Shown here one piece after another: positions 18,089 through 26,578 of a DNA stretch of 37,212 nucleotides. The notes under the pieces are model-generated. The model was not told where the DNA came from and did no database searches. It was given only the letters and a program-made list of their open reading frames with translations. A program made the translations under genes and the position numbers. Source of the DNA: a bacterium (GTDB taxonomy: Bacteria; UBP14; UBA6098; B30-G16); assembly GCA_021159335.1 (NCBI GenBank), contig JAGGRZ010000059.1, forward strand, positions 1 to 37,212, read 5' to 3'. Position 1 is the first letter of the stretch, and every line of letters begins with the position of its first letter.

Positions 18089-19330
18089 ATGACAAGAAGA
18101 GTGGTAATCACCGGGGTCGGAGCCGTGACTCCTATTGGCAACGACCCTGAAACATTTTGGAATAATTTACTTGCTGGAGAAAGTGGTGCCCAGCGAGTGG
18201 ATAGATTCGATATTTCACCTTATTCGTCCCAAATAGCCGGCCTTGTTAAAGATTTTGACCCCAAAGACTACATAGACCCCAAGGAAAGCCGCAGGCTGGA
18301 CCTCTACGCTCAATACGCCATAGTAGCTGCCTGTCAGGCATGTGAGATGGCTAAACTTGAGCCAGACAAATACGACCCTGAGCGCGGTGGTGTGCTTATA
18401 GGCTCCGGTATAGGCGGAATAATAACGCTTCTTAATCAGCACGACATTCTTAACTCACGCGGTCCAAGGAGAGTGAGCCCGTTCCTTATTCCCATGATGA
18501 TTTCGGACATAGCTTCAGCGCTTGTCGCGATAAGATACAACCTTAGAGGACCCAATTTTACTACTGTAAGCGCATGCGCATCGGGTGCTCATGCTATAGG
18601 CGAGTCCTATCGAATGATAAAAGAGGGGATAGTTGACCTTATGATTACCGGTGGGGCGGAAGCACCAATACATCCGCTTGCTTTTGCTGGTTTCTGTGCT
18701 GCGAGAGCGCTAACAACGAGAAATGATGCTCCTAAACGAGCTTCGCGTCCGTTCGATAGGGACCGCGATGGCTTCCTGATGGCTGAGGGCGCCGGCGTTA
18801 TAGTTATAGAGACGCTTGACAGCGCAAAAAAGCGTGGGGCAGAAATAATAGCTGAGATAATTGGTTATGCTGCCACGGGTGATGCATATCACATTACTGC
18901 GCCACATCCTGATGGACTCGGAGCTATCGAATCCATGAGGAAAGCAATCGAATCGGCGGGGATGAAACCGGATGATGTAGATTACATAAACACTCATGGA
19001 ACATCTACTCCAGCGGGCGATGTTAGCGAGTGTAAAGCTATAAAGGCGGTTTTTGGCACAAATAGCAGTAAACCTCTTATAAACTCCACCAAATCGATGA
19101 CCGGACATATGCTTGGTGCAGCAGGTGCCGCGGAATTAATAGCAACGGCGCTAACTCTTAAGACAGGATGGATCCATCCTTCGATAAATATAGAAAACAT
19201 TGAACCAGAATGCGAAGGCCTTAACATTGTTACAGAAAAGACAAAAGCCGACCCAAAAATAGCCATATCAAATTCGTTCGGCTTTGGCGGACATAATTGC
19301 ACGATAGTGCTTAAAAAGTGGGAAGAATAA
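18089..19330 (+). CDS. fabF: Beta-ketoacyl-ACP synthase II
   Basis: 413 residues, the standard length. It condenses malonyl-ACP with acyl-ACP to extend fatty acids. The Cys-His-His triad is visible: Cys163 in SACASGAH, His303 in NTHGTSTPAGD and His340 in KSMTGHMLGAAG, with Lys335 nearby. The C-terminal SNSFGFGGHN glycine loop is intact. It is placed right after acpP with a 6-base gap and no separate promoter, so it is co-transcribed. KAS I (FabB) is the alternative, but the length, the acpP-fabF-rnc order and the overall motif set favour FabF. Confidence 0.97.
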   Translation: MTRRVVITGVGAVTPIGNDPETFWNNLLAGESGAQRVDRFDISPYSSQIAGLVKDFDPKDYIDPKESRRLDLYAQYAIVAACQACEMAKLEPDKYDPERGGVLIGSGIGGIITLLNQHDILNSRGPRRVSPFLIPMMISDIASALVAIRYNLRGPNFTTVSACASGAHAIGESYRMIKEGIVDLMITGGAEAPIHPLAFAGFCAARALTTRNDAPKRASRPFDRDRDGFLMAEGAGVIVIETLDSAKKRGAEIIAEIIGYAATGDAYHITAPHPDGLGAIESMRKAIESAGMKPDDVDYINTHGTSTPAGDVSECKAIKAVFGTNSSKPLINSTKSMTGHMLGAAGAAELIATALTLKTGWIHPSINIENIEPECEGLNIVTEKTKADPKIAISNSFGFGGHNCTIVLKKWEE

Positions 19331-19369
19331 ATACATAAAAAGTGCTCTAAAATATATTTTCCGCGCTTA

Positions 19370-19375
19370 TATAAT
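19370..19375 (+). promoter_or_regulatory. Possible -10 box close to the rnc start
   Basis: A perfect TATAAT sits in the 54-base gap before rnc, with no convincing -35 box. If used, transcription would begin only about 3 bases before the ATG and give a near-leaderless message. The absence of a Shine-Dalgarno before this ATG fits, but this is weak evidence. Confidence 0.25.
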
Positions 19376-19384
19376 TATTCTTAA

Positions 19385-20074
19385 ATGTCCCAAAACGACG
19401 ATATTAAGCAACTCGAAAAAGTTTTAGGTTATAAGTTCAGGAATACGAAGTTGCTTGAATTGTCTGTTACTCATGCCTCATATACGAGGTCACACAAAAA
19501 TTCGTATCAGCGCCTTGAGTTTCTTGGCGATGCGGTTATAAGCCTTGTGGTAGCCGAGTTTTTGATAAAGCAATTTCCCGACCTCGACGAAGGTGAGCTT
19601 ACTAACATTCGCCAGCAAATGATAAGCCAGACCTCACTCGCCAATGCTGCGAAAATCCTTGGACTTGATAAATTCGTAAGAGCCGATGAGAAAATCACAA
19701 CAAGAAACATTTCGGACTCAATATTGTGCGACATATTTGAGGCTGTGGTAGGTGCCATTTATCTTGATGGCGGGATAAAGTTTGCAAGGAAATTCATAGA
19801 GAAAAATCTTTTAGCTCACATGGAAATACTTGCTATGTCACCGAAACTGAGGAACTACAAGGGCGAGTTACTTGAATACCTCCAAGCAATGGGGAAGACG
19901 CCGAGCTACGAACTCCTTTCCGAGGTTGATTCGGATGGTGAGGCTATTTTTGCTGTTGGTGTGCGCGTTAACGGCGAAATATTGGGGGTAGGGGTTGGCA
20001 GGCGCAAAAAGGACGCCGAACAGGAAGCCTCGCGGAAAGCTCTGGAAAAGCTTAAGTCAAAATCCTCCCAATGA
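19385..20074 (+). CDS. rnc: Ribonuclease III
   Basis: 229 residues. It cuts double-stranded RNA in rRNA precursors and mRNAs. The catalytic domain (about 5-150) has the signature RLEFLGDAV (43-51), with acidic residues Glu45 and Asp49, then Asp116 and Glu119 in the DIFEAVVGAIYLDGG segment. A double-stranded RNA-binding domain follows (about 157-226: NYKGELLEYLQ through KKDAEQEASRKALE). The stop overlaps the next start as ATGA (20071-20074), which couples it to the glycosyltransferase gene. Order after acpP-fabF is the one commonly found in bacteria. Confidence 0.97.
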   Translation: MSQNDDIKQLEKVLGYKFRNTKLLELSVTHASYTRSHKNSYQRLEFLGDAVISLVVAEFLIKQFPDLDEGELTNIRQQMISQTSLANAAKILGLDKFVRADEKITTRNISDSILCDIFEAVVGAIYLDGGIKFARKFIEKNLLAHMEILAMSPKLRNYKGELLEYLQAMGKTPSYELLSEVDSDGEAIFAVGVRVNGEILGVGVGRRKKDAEQEASRKALEKLKSKSSQ

Positions 20075-22302
20075 AGAAAAGGGACGAAAGAATAATCCTT
20101 ATTGCTATATTAGCGGCTGGCGCCCTAATAAGGGTTTATCATCTCTTATTCTGGTATAGGACTCCATATTGGAATGGTCTTTTTCTTGATGAGCTTTATC
20201 ATCACATCTGGGCAAAAAGCATAGTGGATTCCGGTCCAATGCCATCTGGAGTTTTCTTTCGCGCACCTCTGTATCCATATCTTCTATCCATGCTTTACGC
20301 GATTTTTGGGAATAGTGGCTTGGCACCGCGGATTTTTCAGCATGTCGTGGGAATAATTACTGCGATAGCTGTTTTTTACACTGTAGAAAGAGTCGTTGCG
20401 GGTCGTGTTTGGGCTTATTTAGCTGCTTTGCTTTGGGTACTTAATCCTATTCAGGTGTTTTTTGAATCACGCTTGCTTCTCGACTCGCTTTTCGCCTGTG
20501 GTGTGGTATGGCTTATTTATCTTGCATTAATAACCAAGGAGGAGCGAAAATACTACTTTATTACTGGGATTGTTTTAGGGTTTTTAGCGATCTTGCGTCC
20601 AACGGTGCTTGTTTTCGTTCCGGTAATAATCTTTTTCTTATGGGGTGGTAAGAAATCCGCGATTTTAAAATTAATTGTTGGAATCATTCTGCCCATAATT
20701 CCTGTTACATTATCGAATTTAGCTAACGGCGACTTTGTCCTAATAGCCTCACAGGGAGGGATAAATTTCTACATTGGTAACAATCCCAAAAGCGATGGTA
20801 GTTCCGCAGTCGTGCCAGAATTCGGTTGGAATTGGCGATACAGCCAATGTGTCAAGCTGGCGGAGAAAAATATCGGGAGAAAACTTAAACCATCGCATGT
20901 GTCTCGCTATTATTTCAAAAAAGGGCTTAAATTTATAATCTCAAATCCATTGCGTGCGATAAAACTTTACATTAAAAAATTGGCATTACTCGTTGGTGCA
21001 AGGGAAATTGGAAATAATGGTAGCATAAAAATTATGCTCCAAGGATCGGTTTTAAAGTATTTCCTATGGATTGGTTGGGGACTGATTTTTCCTCTCGGGA
21101 TTTTTGGTATTATTTTCGGAAAGTTGCGACACAAGACTTTTTTGATTGCGATATTTTTCGTTTACTTTGCCTTGCTTTTGGCTTTTTTTGTTTGCTCAAG
21201 GTTCAGATTGCCGCTGGTTGCTGTTTTATTACCTCTTGCGGCAAGCGGCGCCAAACAATTGTGGCTTGAAATAAAAAATAAAAATATTTATAAATTGTTA
21301 GTATTTGTAATCTTACTAACCTTACCTCAAGTAATTTCTTCGAAGTTGTTCACTGATGAGAAGAGCATCCACTATTTTTCGCTTGGAAACATTTATCTCA
21401 GAAGCGGGAGACTTGACAAAGCGTTGGCACAATACAAGAAAGTGCTTAAAGTCAATTCATTAGCGAGGGGTGTTAATCTTAACATTGGTGCATTATACTT
21501 TCGATTGGGGCTTGTTGACTCAGCCGAGCATTATTTCAGAGAAGAGGTGGCCGTTGGGGGCGAAGTGTGTCGCGCACTATCGAACATCGGTGCCTTAAAA
21601 AGGCTTCAGGGTGAGCTCGATTCAGCATTAATATATGGTTCCAAAGCTTACAAGATGTGTTCAGATGAGCCTGCGGTAGCGTTTAACTATATAAAGGCAT
21701 TGCTTTCCAGCAAAAATTTTATAGAAGCATCAAAGGCAGCCTATAGTATTGCAAGGAACTTTTCCAGTGAACCAGCATTGTTAAACATTTGTGGTGTCGC
21801 CAAACTTAGAGCATCGGATACGGCTGCTGCGGAATCGCTATTTGTGAAAGCTTTCGAGGCAAAACCAAAACTTTTAGTCGAGCAATACGAGCTCGGAACT
21901 ATATATAGCCAGCGGTCTGGACTCGCACCGTCATTGGCACGCTCAAGGGCTATGGCATTGTTCAATCTTTCCCAAATTGTTCTTCGCAGAGGTGGAAAGG
22001 ATTCTGCAAAAGTTCTGCTTTCAAAATGTATTTCAACCGATTCAACACTTGCTGTGGCTTTTGGAGCGATGGGAGCGATTTATCTTTCGGAGGGTAAACT
22101 CGATTCAGCATACTTTTTTCTCAAAAGCGCTGAGAACAAGGGTTTGAAAGCGCCGGAACTTTTCTTCAACATAGCGTCAGTTCACGCGCGTAAAGGGGAG
22201 TTTACTAATGCAGTTTTATACTTAAAGAAGGCGGTTGATGCTGATTCAACTTTTCAGCTTGCGAGAGACGCACTAAAAAGCATTAGGAAATTTATTCCTT
22301 GA
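20071..22302 (+). CDS. GT39-type membrane glycosyltransferase with C-terminal TPR repeats
   Basis: 743 residues. The first ~410 residues hold about ten membrane helices of a GT-C fold, with the acidic loop motif LDELYHHIWA (about 38-47) and the typical FFRAPLYPYLLS segment of the PMT/ArnT (GT39) family. Such enzymes transfer a sugar from a polyprenyl-phosphate carrier to a protein or lipid on the outer face of the inner membrane. From about residue 433 the protein turns into tetratricopeptide repeats (HYFSLGNIYLRSGRLDKALAQ..., and at least six further units to the end), which usually bind protein partners. This suggests a protein O-glycosylation or envelope role, though the substrate is unknown. 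It overlaps rnc by 4 bases; no obvious functional link. Confidence 0.82.
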   Translation: MKKRDERIILIAILAAGALIRVYHLLFWYRTPYWNGLFLDELYHHIWAKSIVDSGPMPSGVFFRAPLYPYLLSMLYAIFGNSGLAPRIFQHVVGIITAIAVFYTVERVVAGRVWAYLAALLWVLNPIQVFFESRLLLDSLFACGVVWLIYLALITKEERKYYFITGIVLGFLAILRPTVLVFVPVIIFFLWGGKKSAILKLIVGIILPIIPVTLSNLANGDFVLIASQGGINFYIGNNPKSDGSSAVVPEFGWNWRYSQCVKLAEKNIGRKLKPSHVSRYYFKKGLKFIISNPLRAIKLYIKKLALLVGAREIGNNGSIKIMLQGSVLKYFLWIGWGLIFPLGIFGIIFGKLRHKTFLIAIFFVYFALLLAFFVCSRFRLPLVAVLLPLAASGAKQLWLEIKNKNIYKLLVFVILLTLPQVISSKLFTDEKSIHYFSLGNIYLRSGRLDKALAQYKKVLKVNSLARGVNLNIGALYFRLGLVDSAEHYFREEVAVGGEVCRALSNIGALKRLQGELDSALIYGSKAYKMCSDEPAVAFNYIKALLSSKNFIEASKAAYSIARNFSSEPALLNICGVAKLRASDTAAAESLFVKAFEAKPKLLVEQYELGTIYSQRSGLAPSLARSRAMALFNLSQIVLRRGGKDSAKVLLSKCISTDSTLAVAFGAMGAIYLSEGKLDSAYFFLKSAENKGLKAPELFFNIASVHARKGEFTNAVLYLKKAVDADSTFQLARDALKSIRKFIP

Positions 22303-22327
22303 CAGGATTGGTGGCTCTCGATATTAT
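22299..22327 (+). promoter_or_regulatory. Sigma-70-type promoter for rpmH
   Basis: A perfect TTGACA (22299-22304) overlaps the stop codon of the glycosyltransferase, and TATTAT (22322-22327) follows after 17 bases. The predicted start is about 23 bases before the rpmH ATG; GGGAGGA lies between. Confidence 0.75.
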
Positions 22328-22356
22328 TTGCAGCGAATTTTTTGGGAGGAAATAAT

Positions 22357-22515
22357 ATGAGAATAACTAAGATTAGCAATATAAAGCGCCGCAGAAAACA
22401 TGGTTTCAGGGCGAGGATGGCTACTAAATCAGGGAGACGAGTACTCGCCCGAAGGCGCGCTAAAGGACGTTCAAGGATAACGGTTCTCACCCCGAGAAAA
22501 GGCGCGACAAAGTGA
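22357..22515 (+). CDS. rpmH: 50S ribosomal protein L34
   Basis: 52 residues, very basic. It is a small component of the large ribosomal subunit. The core [20 protein letters not shown] and RAKGR are the family signature. The usual start (M-K-R-T-[FY]-Q-P-S) is replaced by [12 protein letters not shown], and a short tail [10 protein letters not shown] extends the C-terminus beyond the usual end. It lies alone, not beside rnpA, yidC or dnaA as in most bacteria: the next gene is serS on the opposite strand, with only 4 bases between the two stop codons. A consensus promoter and a GGGAGGA ribosome site support it as a real, strongly expressed gene. Confidence 0.93.
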   Translation: MRITKISNIKRRRKHGFRARMATKSGRRVLARRRAKGRSRITVLTPRKGATK

Positions 22516-22519
22516 TGTT

Positions 22520-23797
22520 CTAATTATTGCCGCAAATTTTGTCTTTCCCAAAATAATCCTTGAGTGAATCGGGAATAAGTATGTCTCCGTCGCGGGTTTG
22601 ATAGGTCTCTAACAATGCTATTATAAGTCTTGGGAGAGCCACGCCAGACCCATTAAGAGTATGAACGAAGAGTGGTTTGCCGCCGCTTTTCGGGCGGAAT
22701 CTGGTGTTCATGCGTCTTGCCTGAAAATCGGTAAGGTTAGAAATAGAGGAGACCTCAAGCCATTTTCTGCTACCCGGTGCCCAAACCTCAATGTCGTAGG
22801 TTTTTGCCGATGCGAATGTTAGTTCGGCGGTGCAAAGAAGTGTAACTCGGTATTGTAATCCGAGCGCCAAAAGAACTTTTTCCGCATCGTTAAGCAGGTC
22901 TTCCAATTCGTCAAACGAGTTTTGAGGATGGACTATCTTTACAAGTTCAATCTTATCGAATTGATGCACTCGGATAAGTCCACGGGTCTGTTTGCCGTAC
23001 GAGCCCGCCTCACGACGAAAACATGGGGTGTAAGCGCAGTAGTATTTTGGCAGTTCGTCTTCCTGAAGGATTTGGTCGCGATGAAGGTTCGTTAGTGGAA
23101 CCTCTCCCGTTGGTATCAGGAAGTAATCCTCAAGGTCAAGATGATACATGTCATCTTCGAGTTTCGGCAGTTGGGCTGTGCCTACCATTGATTCCCTGTT
23201 GGCAAGTGCAGGCGGATAGATTTCGATGTACTTTCCGTTTTTGGTGTGAATGTCGAGCATGAAATTGATGAGTGCTCTAACGAGTTTTGCACCGTCACCA
23301 ACGAAGAGCGGGAAAAAAGCACCAACAAGCTTTGCCCCAAGTTGAAAGTCAAACAGATGAAGTTTATCGTTAAGGGCAAGGTGGTCTTTTGGCTCGAAAT
23401 CGAATTTTGGGGCTTCACCAACTACTTTCACTACTTTGTTGTCAGCTTCGCTTTCCCCAATGGGAACTGAATCATGCGGAATATTAGGGATTTTGAGAAG
23501 TAACTCGCTGAGTTTTTCTTCAACTACGCGCAATTCGGATTCTGTTGATTTAGCCTCGTCGGATATGTTTTTGGCTTTATCGCGCAGGTCGTCGATGTCT
23601 TTACCTTCCCGTGCAAGTTGAGAAATGAGTTTTGAAATTTGGTTAAGTTCTTTTCTTAGGTTATCTCTTCTTGCCACCAGTTCCTTGCGGAGTTTGTTTT
23701 GCTCCACTATCTCGTCCACAAAATCGGGCTCATGCTTCAGTTTGCAAGCACGCTTAACCACCTCAGGATTTTCAACTATGAACTTTAAGTCGAGCAT
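22520..23797 (-). CDS. serS: Seryl-tRNA synthetase
   Basis: 425 residues, the normal bacterial length. It charges tRNA-Ser, and the product also feeds selenocysteine. The N-terminal ~100 residues are the Lys/Glu-rich coiled-coil arm that grips the long variable arm of the tRNA. The class II core shows TGEVPLTN, motif 2 (CFRREAGSYGKQTRGLIR), the serine-pocket region FDKIELVKI and motif 3 (NGSGVALPRLIIALLE). EVSSISNLTDFQARR has Ile where many bacterial enzymes have Cys, a minor change. cysS ends 18 bases upstream, so the two synthetases share a transcript. AAGGA precedes the ATG. Confidence 0.97.
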   Translation of the reverse strand: MLDLKFIVENPEVVKRACKLKHEPDFVDEIVEQNKLRKELVARRDNLRKELNQISKLISQLAREGKDIDDLRDKAKNISDEAKSTESELRVVEEKLSELLLKIPNIPHDSVPIGESEADNKVVKVVGEAPKFDFEPKDHLALNDKLHLFDFQLGAKLVGAFFPLFVGDGAKLVRALINFMLDIHTKNGKYIEIYPPALANRESMVGTAQLPKLEDDMYHLDLEDYFLIPTGEVPLTNLHRDQILQEDELPKYYCAYTPCFRREAGSYGKQTRGLIRVHQFDKIELVKIVHPQNSFDELEDLLNDAEKVLLALGLQYRVTLLCTAELTFASAKTYDIEVWAPGSRKWLEVSSISNLTDFQARRMNTRFRPKSGGKPLFVHTLNGSGVALPRLIIALLETYQTRDGDILIPDSLKDYFGKDKICGNN

Positions 23798-23815
23798 TTT
23801 TGTGGTCCTTTTAAT

Positions 23816-25222
23816 TTACTCTTTCCAGCTCCACTTGGTTCCTTCGGGTGTATCCTTTATTTCAAGCCCCATTTGTCTCAGCTTTTCCCTTATCGCGTCA
23901 GCTTTCGCGTAATCCTTTCTTTTTCGCGCTTCTTCTCGCTCTTTTATTAGCCTTTCGAGTTCAGACGGGAGCTCTCTTCTTGGTTCTCTCAGCACACCGA
24001 GAACGGAGTTGATTCTTCTTAGAATATCGAGACCTTTATCGGCATCCGCACCAGTTATTCCTCTTTCGGCAGATATTTTGTTTATCGTTCTAACCATTTC
24101 GAAAATAGAGGCGAGGGCAGGGGAGATATTAAGATCATCGTCCATTGCTCTCTCGAATCCTTCCAAACCGTCCTTGAGCGCTTCCGTAACCTTTGGGTCA
24201 GTACCGGGAATATTTTTGGCAGCGTATTCCTCAAGCATATCTCTGAACTCACGCAGTCTATCTATTGCGGATTCCGCTGCTTTTATTCCTTCGAAGGTGA
24301 AATTAAGTTTCTGCCTGTAGTGGGTCGATAATAGTAAATATCGTATTGCCATAGGTTTATATGATTTTTCTAATAAATCGCGTAAAGTGTAATAGTTTCC
24401 GAGTGATTTCGACATTTTTTTACCTTCGACGATGAGATGAGCGCAGTGTAGCCAATATCTCACGAACGGTTTTCCAGTGGCAGCTTCAGATTGCGCTATT
24501 TCGTTTTCGTGATGGGGGAATAAGTTGTCCTCGCCGCCAGTGTGTATGTCGAATGTCTCGCCAAGGTACTTCATAGACATTGCGGAGCACTCTATATGCC
24601 ATCCCGGTCTGCCGCGCCCGAGAGGAGTATCCCAGTATATGTCACCATCTTCAGGTGTCCATGCTTTCCATAACGCGAAGTCTGCCCAGAGTTCCTTATC
24701 GTATTCATCGTGACTTATTCTTGCACCCGCTATAAGTTTATCTGGTCGCTTGCCCGAGAGTTTCCCATAATCCTTGAACTTTGATATTGAGTAATATATG
24801 CAGCCATCCTCGCCATAGTAGGCATAGCCTTTTTCGAGTAATTTTTGTATTAACGCCACCATGTCGTCTATATGCTTGGTGGCTTCGGGGTAGAAGTCTG
24901 CGCGGTCTATGTTGAGCGTATCGAGGTCCTCGAAGAATGCTTCTTTATACTTTCGCGTGTACTCATCGAGGGAAATCCCTGCTTCCCTTGCGCCTTTTAT
25001 TGTTTTATCGTCGACATCGGTTATGTTCATGACATGGATAACTTTATATCCTTTGAATTTGAGGTATCTTTTCAAAAGGTCCTCCCACACATAAGCTCTA
25101 AAGTTGCCTATGTGGGCATAGTCGTAAACTGTCGGTCCACAGGTGTACATTCTCACGGTAGGCGGGTCCAAAGGAATGAATTCCTCAAGTCTTCTTCCGA
25201 GTGTGTTAAAGAATCTAAGCAT
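23816..25222 (-). CDS. cysS: Cysteinyl-tRNA synthetase
   Basis: 468 residues, near the E. coli length (461). It charges tRNA-Cys. Class I motifs are HIGN (37-40, the HIGH box) and KMSKSLGN (about 267-274). Zinc ligands that select cysteine over serine are visible: Cys28 in YTCGPTVYDYAHIG, the Cys in WHIECSAMS and the His-Glu of FPHHENEIAQ. The C-terminal anticodon-binding helical domain is rich in Arg/Glu. A GAGAGGT site precedes the start. It leads the cysS-serS pair. The 115-base gap upstream is shared with the divergent mntP-like gene; I saw no convincing promoter boxes in it. Confidence 0.97.
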   Translation of the reverse strand: MLRFFNTLGRRLEEFIPLDPPTVRMYTCGPTVYDYAHIGNFRAYVWEDLLKRYLKFKGYKVIHVMNITDVDDKTIKGAREAGISLDEYTRKYKEAFFEDLDTLNIDRADFYPEATKHIDDMVALIQKLLEKGYAYYGEDGCIYYSISKFKDYGKLSGKRPDKLIAGARISHDEYDKELWADFALWKAWTPEDGDIYWDTPLGRGRPGWHIECSAMSMKYLGETFDIHTGGEDNLFPHHENEIAQSEAATGKPFVRYWLHCAHLIVEGKKMSKSLGNYYTLRDLLEKSYKPMAIRYLLLSTHYRQKLNFTFEGIKAAESAIDRLREFRDMLEEYAAKNIPGTDPKVTEALKDGLEGFERAMDDDLNISPALASIFEMVRTINKISAERGITGADADKGLDILRRINSVLGVLREPRRELPSELERLIKEREEARKRKDYAKADAIREKLRQMGLEIKDTPEGTKWSWKE

Positions 25223-25337
25223 TTTTTAACCTCTCATTTTGTTGCTTAAGATAAATAAAATTTGACTTACATAGCAATTATTTTTTGTTTATTTGCAATA
25301 TTTGGCAATCAATTATGAAAACAGCGTGAGTTATGGA

Positions 25338-25889
25338 ATGAATATTTTAACCAAACTTGGTATAGCGGTTGCTCTTGGCGTCGACGCATTTTCGGTTTCC
25401 ATAGTTGCGGGAAGCACAGTTGAGCATGGACGATTGCGGGCTTTATTCCGCTGTGCCTTCCATTTCGGGTTGTTTCAGACATTGATGACATTGCTCGGAT
25501 GGGCGCTTATGAGCACGATTCTTGGTGCATTCATCAAATTTAATAATTTAATAGCGTGTGGATTGCTCGTTTTGGTCTCCGTGAAAATGTTTTACAGTTC
25601 GTTCGCCAGAAAAGGGGATAGTAGCAGGGTGGTCGACATAACTCGTGGTCTGGATATGGTTATGTTATCTATCGCAACCAGCATCGACGCATTGGCGGTT
25701 GGTATGGGACTGGGTGCATTAAAGGTTGATATAGTATCGATAAGTTTAATAATCGGAGTTGTGGCTGCATTGATGAGTTCGATAGGTTTTCTGATTGGAA
25801 AGGTAGCGAAGACCATAGTTGGTGACTACGCTGAAGTGGTAGGTGCAGTTATATTGCTTTTTATAGCGATAAAATTATTTCTAATCTGA
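25338..25889 (+). CDS. mntP: MntP-family manganese efflux pump
   Basis: 183 residues from the ATG at 25338, six membrane helices in two homologous halves. MntP exports Mn2+ and protects against manganese excess. The two family motifs are present as mirror copies: GVDAFSVSIVAG in the first helix and SIDALAVGMGLG in the fourth, each with the conserved Asp. FGLFQTLMTLLGW (second helix) is also typical. An upstream TTG would add 15 residues (MQYLAINYENSVSYG in effect) with no membrane or signal logic, so I trimmed it. No yybP-ykoY-like leader was recognised upstream. Its stop is only 5 bases from the convergent korC stop. Confidence 0.85.
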   Translation: MNILTKLGIAVALGVDAFSVSIVAGSTVEHGRLRALFRCAFHFGLFQTLMTLLGWALMSTILGAFIKFNNLIACGLLVLVSVKMFYSSFARKGDSSRVVDITRGLDMVMLSIATSIDALAVGMGLGALKVDIVSISLIIGVVAALMSSIGFLIGKVAKTIVGDYAEVVGAVILLFIAIKLFLI

Positions 25890-25894
25890 TGAAG

Positions 25895-26563
25895 CTACAG
25901 TTCTAAAGCGGCTTCGTGTTTGTGTGGCAGGATACCTTTTTTCCTGTATGACAGTCCGAGCTTGAATCCCTCCTCAAGAGCATCAAGATTGGTTTTTAAG
26001 TATTTTGAACCACCAAATTTGTCCTCGACAGCACCTTTTATCGCATTTTTCGAAACAATTCTTGTGTATGTGGAAAGGAACCCGAGAACGATCATATTGG
26101 CAGGTATAGGAGTATTGAATTTATCCATACTCGTCTCGATAAAGGGAACGGTTATCGTTACGGCAGGTCCTACGGGTGATTCTGCCGCAGATGAGTCAGC
26201 TATCACCAATCCTTCGGGTTTAACATGCTGCGCGTAGTACTCGTATGAGCTTGGAGTGAGAGCTATCAGCAAGTCTGGCTTCAAACACTCTGGGAAGTAA
26301 ATTTCTTTATCGCTAATCACGACATCGGCAAGTGTCGCTCCGCCACGAGCCTCAGGACCATAATGCTGGCTCTGGGCAACATTTCTTCCATCGCCAATGG
26401 CTATGGCTTCACCAAGAAGCATCCCCATAGATATTATTCCCTGTCCACCAGCTCCCACAATCCTTATTTCAAACCTATCCACTTTGGGCGGTAGAAGTCC
26501 GGGGAATTCCTCTTTTTTTGCCTTTGTGTTTTTGGTTTTTCTTTTTTTTCTTTTGTCTTGCAT
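25895..26563 (-). CDS. korC: 2-oxoacid:ferredoxin oxidoreductase gamma subunit (KorC type)
   Basis: 222 residues. The gamma subunit of four-subunit 2-oxoacid:ferredoxin oxidoreductases helps assemble the core that converts a 2-oxoacid and CoA to acyl-CoA, CO2 and reduced ferredoxin. The family opening IRIVGAGGQGIISMG lies near residue 33, followed by QSHYGPEARGG and IVLGFLSTYTRIV. The first 20 residues are an unusual basic stretch (MQDKRKKRKTKNTKAKKEEF) before the normal start of the domain; a good GGAGAG site supports this start. It ends the korDABC operon, 15 bases after korB. Confidence 0.9.
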   Translation of the reverse strand: MQDKRKKRKTKNTKAKKEEFPGLLPPKVDRFEIRIVGAGGQGIISMGMLLGEAIAIGDGRNVAQSQHYGPEARGGATLADVVISDKEIYFPECLKPDLLIALTPSSYEYYAQHVKPEGLVIADSSAAESPVGPAVTITVPFIETSMDKFNTPIPANMIVLGFLSTYTRIVSKNAIKGAVEDKFGGSKYLKTNLDALEEGFKLGLSYRKKGILPHKHEAALEL

Positions 26564-26578
26564 TTTAACTCTCCAATA

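Noticed and set aside
25223-25337. Manganese riboswitch (yybP-ykoY type) before the mntP-like gene
   Set aside because: The gap is short and A+T-rich, with no stems or conserved loops of that class that I can recognise.
25293-25337. 15-residue TTG-started extension of the mntP-like protein
   Set aside because: It adds polar residues with no family counterpart and has no ribosome site.
25891-25915. GAAGC/GCTTC hairpin between mntP and korC as a terminator
   Set aside because: Only 5 bp, 15-base loop, no T-run, and it lies within the korC end.
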